This document shows, piece after piece, positions 61,354 through 64,000 of a stretch of DNA of 64,000 bases (position 1 is the first letter of the stretch; each line of letters starts with the position of its first letter). Made by a program: the position numbers and the translations under genes. Under the pieces are notes generated by a model, which was not told where the DNA came from, searched no databases, and worked only from the letters and a program-made list of their open reading frames with translations. This stretch comes from Laetiporus sulphureus 93-53 (taxonomy: Eukaryota; Basidiomycota; Agaricomycetes; Polyporales; Laetiporaceae). The stretch lies in the NCBI RefSeq assembly GCF_001632365.1, contig NW_024468558.1, forward strand, positions 30,815-94,814. The letters run 5' to 3'.

Positions 61354-63237
61354 ATGGCGAGTGCGAACTCCGCGGCGACCGGGCTGCTCCAGGCAAAGTG
61401 AGCTTTAAGTATCCCCCTCTTAGCCAGTTTGCTAATTCTGAGGGCCTGTCACGCATAGCTTCCTGGCGAATTGTGCCTATGCGTCCGGAGCAGGTGAGTG
61501 TGATCGTAGCTGAACGCTGTAATGCATTACGTCGATGACCCGATCTAGCCCTCATATTCTATGAACATATTACTACGCTCAACCAAGAGGTTAAATTCTT
61601 TTGGGGAAAGAGGTCATTCCCGGCAGTTCTCTTCTTCATCAATCGACTTGTGACGCTCATCTATGGCGCTGTATATATCGCACCGACAATGAATATACAC
61701 TCACAAACTGTATGTATTGCGACGGAACTTCAATCTGATCATGGCAGTCTGACAGAATGCCACGGCAGAGGTTCGTTACAAGTCCTCTAGCTCACGAAGT
61801 TGCGAAACCTGTCACATTTCATGCCATTCAGCTGTGAAATAGTAAATTACGCACTTTACGGTCTTGCGCTCGCAATCGCGGCCGTTTCCCTAGGTAAGTG
61901 TACGTGCACCGTGTTTCAACCAGATACTGACATCCTATCGCAGTGGTCACGGTACAGCGAGTATATGCGGTGACCGAACGTGACTGGCGTCCTACCATAA
62001 TTATTGCGTTGACAGGCATTGTGTTATTGGGGCTCGATATTGTCGAAGGTACGTGCTCTACGATAAATGGAATGAACGACTCATTCCATCACTAACTTTC
62101 TTTTCGTGAGAAGACTTCGTGAACGAATCAACCGGGGTCATTGTCCTAGGATCGACGGCCATATGCTACACGTTCCCACAGAATTCATTTGCGAGCACCG
62201 ACTCAAAGTAAGCAACTCATACTGTCGACAGCTCATATTTCCTTCTCAACCGTCAACTGCCAGGCGTAAGCTGATTAGGCGGACTTTTTCTTTTGTAAAT
62301 GAGCCACACTGAATGTCACTTCGTAGTAACAATCGCCCTCCTTGTTATTTCTGTGGTCAGCAATGTTTTAGTGCTCGGTGTCATCTGGACGATGCTATAC
62401 AAACAACTCGGCCGGAACTCCACTGGAGTGTTTTCACAGAGGCCATCACTCGTGGCATTGTTGCTGAGAGATGGTGAGCAAAGCTTAAGTTGTTGGATCG
62501 TGATTGAGTCAAATCTCTTTTGCTGTATGCAGGTACGATTCAGTTCGTGTACGCGGCCAACTCTTGTCCGTTGCAGCGAAAACTGAGACATCGCCATAGA
62601 ACACTACTACTGCTGAATGCCGGCATCAACATATCAACATTTATTGGCCAGGTCAGTGACCCAGACATCCGCCAACTCTCATACTGATGCTGCTGAATGT
62701 CTTCTTAAAAACCCTGACCTCCTATATAGAACGCCCAATATGTTATCAACAATTTGGACCAACCGTTGGGTTTCATGGTTCATGCTCATCGCAACAGGTA
62801 CTCATGCATGTCATAGGCTGAATACAATTCTTGTCTCTCGTGTTCTGCTAAACATCCAAGAAACGGCCCGAGCCGCACAGAGGGAGCAATCCGATACTCC
62901 CTCGTTTGTGCGCTCAGATCATGGCATGCAGATTGAAGCGGACATCGACATACCCAGCCTTGTGATCCCTTCTGATGCCTCAAACGGCATCCCCGCAGTC
63001 GGCCCAGAGACGGAACCTTCCGTAGCCACCGCCAGCCGGGTAAATGCTGTCCCAGACGAGACAATGCTTGCCGGCCCTTCGAATCAACACCGTCGTCGTG
63101 AAGCACAGGAGGTTGAGGTACCCATGGAGGCTGGACCCTTCGGCCAAGGCGGCGAGGACGATGTGGAGCAAAGGCAGGTGGAGGGAGAGGCCGCAGAGGA
63201 TTGGGAGGAAGAAGACGATTGGGAGGACGACTACTAA
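61354..63237 (+). CDS. DUF6533-type multi-span membrane protein, right copy
   Basis: Sister gene of the one at 4103-5981, in opposite orientation. The start at 61354 gives MASANSAATGLLQA. The next exons give FLANCAYASGA and LIFYEHITTLNQEVKFFWGK, then LFFINRLVTLIYG (DUF6533 signature). Later membrane segments are CEIVNYALYGLALAIAAVSL, RVYAVTERDW with TIIIALTGIVLLGLDIVEG, a segment ending RPSLVALLLRDG, and LNAGINISTFIGQ. The last exon has LNTILVSRVLLNIQETARAA and an acidic tail ending EEEDDWEDDY. Intron 2 has a normal GT donor here, whereas the left copy has GC. A 28-nt intron (62770-62797) is needed to keep the frame, at the same place as in the left copy. Exon edges are inferred and the function is unknown. 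Confidence 0.7.
62770..62797 (+). other. Predicted 28-nt intron in the right DUF6533 gene
   Basis: Runs from gtttca to gcaacag. Removal joins ...QPLG to THACHRLNTILVSR in frame. It is matched by a 28-nt stretch at 4543-4570 in the sister gene. Confidence 0.45.
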
Positions 63238-64000
63238 GGCGAGGAGCTGGAGGTGTTCGTATAAGGTGTTTCGGAATCTGGTGAGTTAGGTGCCTCATTC
63301 GCGCAACGTCCACGCTGACTTTGTGTATTTCAGGTCCGCAATTCTTTCTCAACAGCGACATTTTCCTATACTAGGACGCAGGCGTCCTGCTTCCGTTTTT
63401 ATTGGCTTTTGGAAGATCGGTACAATCCTCGCTGTCAAGTACCGCTGATACTATACGTATCACGCGCGGATCCTGTTTTGCATTTATGTCATACTTTGTC
63501 CTATGTAGTCAGACATTTGCAATGTTACTTGCCATCTTCAAGTCGCTCTGTGTAGCAGACATTTTGAATATCTATTTTCTATCGGCAGAGGTGTGGCTGA
63601 AGAGAGCCTTTCAAGCGTCATGCTGTGCGTCACTAAGTCAAATAATCTTGCCAGTCAAAGCGACTTGAGATTCGTGCTATGCGCCATCTACAAATGGCAT
63701 ATATCCGAATAGGATATGGATGGAGAATATCCGCAGCTAGGCGTTCAGTAGGCCTTTGATTTGCGAGAGGCCTTTCCTGTACCCGCCATAGCCACGAAAC
63801 CAAGAACGATCGTCGAAGCGATGTGACCTGGATCGGATTGCGTAGTCCGTATAACTTTTCGGACAGCACTTGCAGCCATTATGGCGGCGCAGGTCATTTC
63901 TCATCGCCTTCCTAAAATCATCCTCCCAATCAATAAGAGTTACGGTACGATCTCCACAACTTTGCGTGATTCGCTGACGCCTCGAAAGATGCAGCTTCTG
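63238..64000. other. Right edge, 3' flank of the DUF6533 gene
   Basis: Up to about 63842 this matches the 3' flank of the left copy in inverted order, with no gene supported. From 63843 to the window end there is no match to the left arm and no gene is seen. Confidence 0.5.

Larger units (their letters stand above)
59590..63842 (-). repeat. Right arm of the large inverted segmental duplication
   Basis: In reverse complement this matches about 3121-7690 in the same order: NFS1 3' exons, NFS1 3' flank, repeat A, DUF6533 upstream region, DUF6533 gene, and its 3' flank with the ANQRPTERLA block. The arm is somewhat shorter than the left one because of deletions. Limits were set by eye to about 50 bp. 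Confidence 0.85.

Noticed and set aside
3121..63842. The duplicated flanks as long terminal repeats or ends of a giant transposon
   Set aside because: The arms contain ordinary host genes, and no transposase, integrase, reverse transcriptase or tyrosine recombinase was recognised between them. Segmental duplication is the simpler reading.

Overview
The window is nuclear DNA of a filamentous basidiomycete, most likely an Agaricomycete. It has dense genes on both strands, many introns of about 50-60 bp with GT...AG ends, short intergenic spaces, and a DUF6533-type multi-span membrane protein family that is expanded in mushroom-forming fungi. No bacterial, viral or transposon protein was recognised. 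All product names come from reading protein motifs by eye; no database search was possible.

The left flank (1-9309) is segmentally duplicated. The only intact cysteine desulfurase gene (NFS1, minus strand, 7293-9309) lies beside two decayed NFS1 copies (445-1775 and 2486-2961), copies of an unidentified repeat ('repeat A') and a DUF6533 gene (4103-5981). The right flank (about 59590-63842) is an inverted, diverged copy of about 3121-7690. It carries a broken NFS1 3' end, repeat A and a second DUF6533 gene (61354-63237). The two arms enclose about 52 kb of single-copy housekeeping genes.

The central block, left to right, holds: an SR-type RNA-binding protein (+), tubulin cofactor E (-), mitochondrial 3-hydroxyisobutyryl-CoA hydrolase (+), indoleamine 2,3-dioxygenase (+), RPA large subunit (+), spliceosomal SNW/Prp45 (-), Tim54 (+), meiotic helicase MER3/HFM1 (-, with a 100-N assembly gap in its N-terminal coding part), Cks1 (+), an insulin-degrading-enzyme-type M16 protease (+), a large unknown protein with one C-terminal membrane segment (-), secreted phospholipase B (-), FAN1 nuclease (-), a NEDD1-like WD40 protein (-) and an unknown Ser/Pro-rich membrane protein (-).

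Four gene pairs are head-to-head over short intervals (NFS1/SR protein, TBCE/HIBCH, PRP45/TIM54, MER3/CKS1), which suggests shared promoters. The genes do not form one pathway or a biosynthetic cluster. Several serve genome maintenance and cell division (RPA1, MER3, CKS1, FAN1, NEDD1-like, TBCE), but this may be chance. I see no clear new molecular system. The most unusual features are the inverted segmental duplication, the repeated partial copies of an essential Fe-S gene, and an apparent 28-nt intron shared by both DUF6533 copies.
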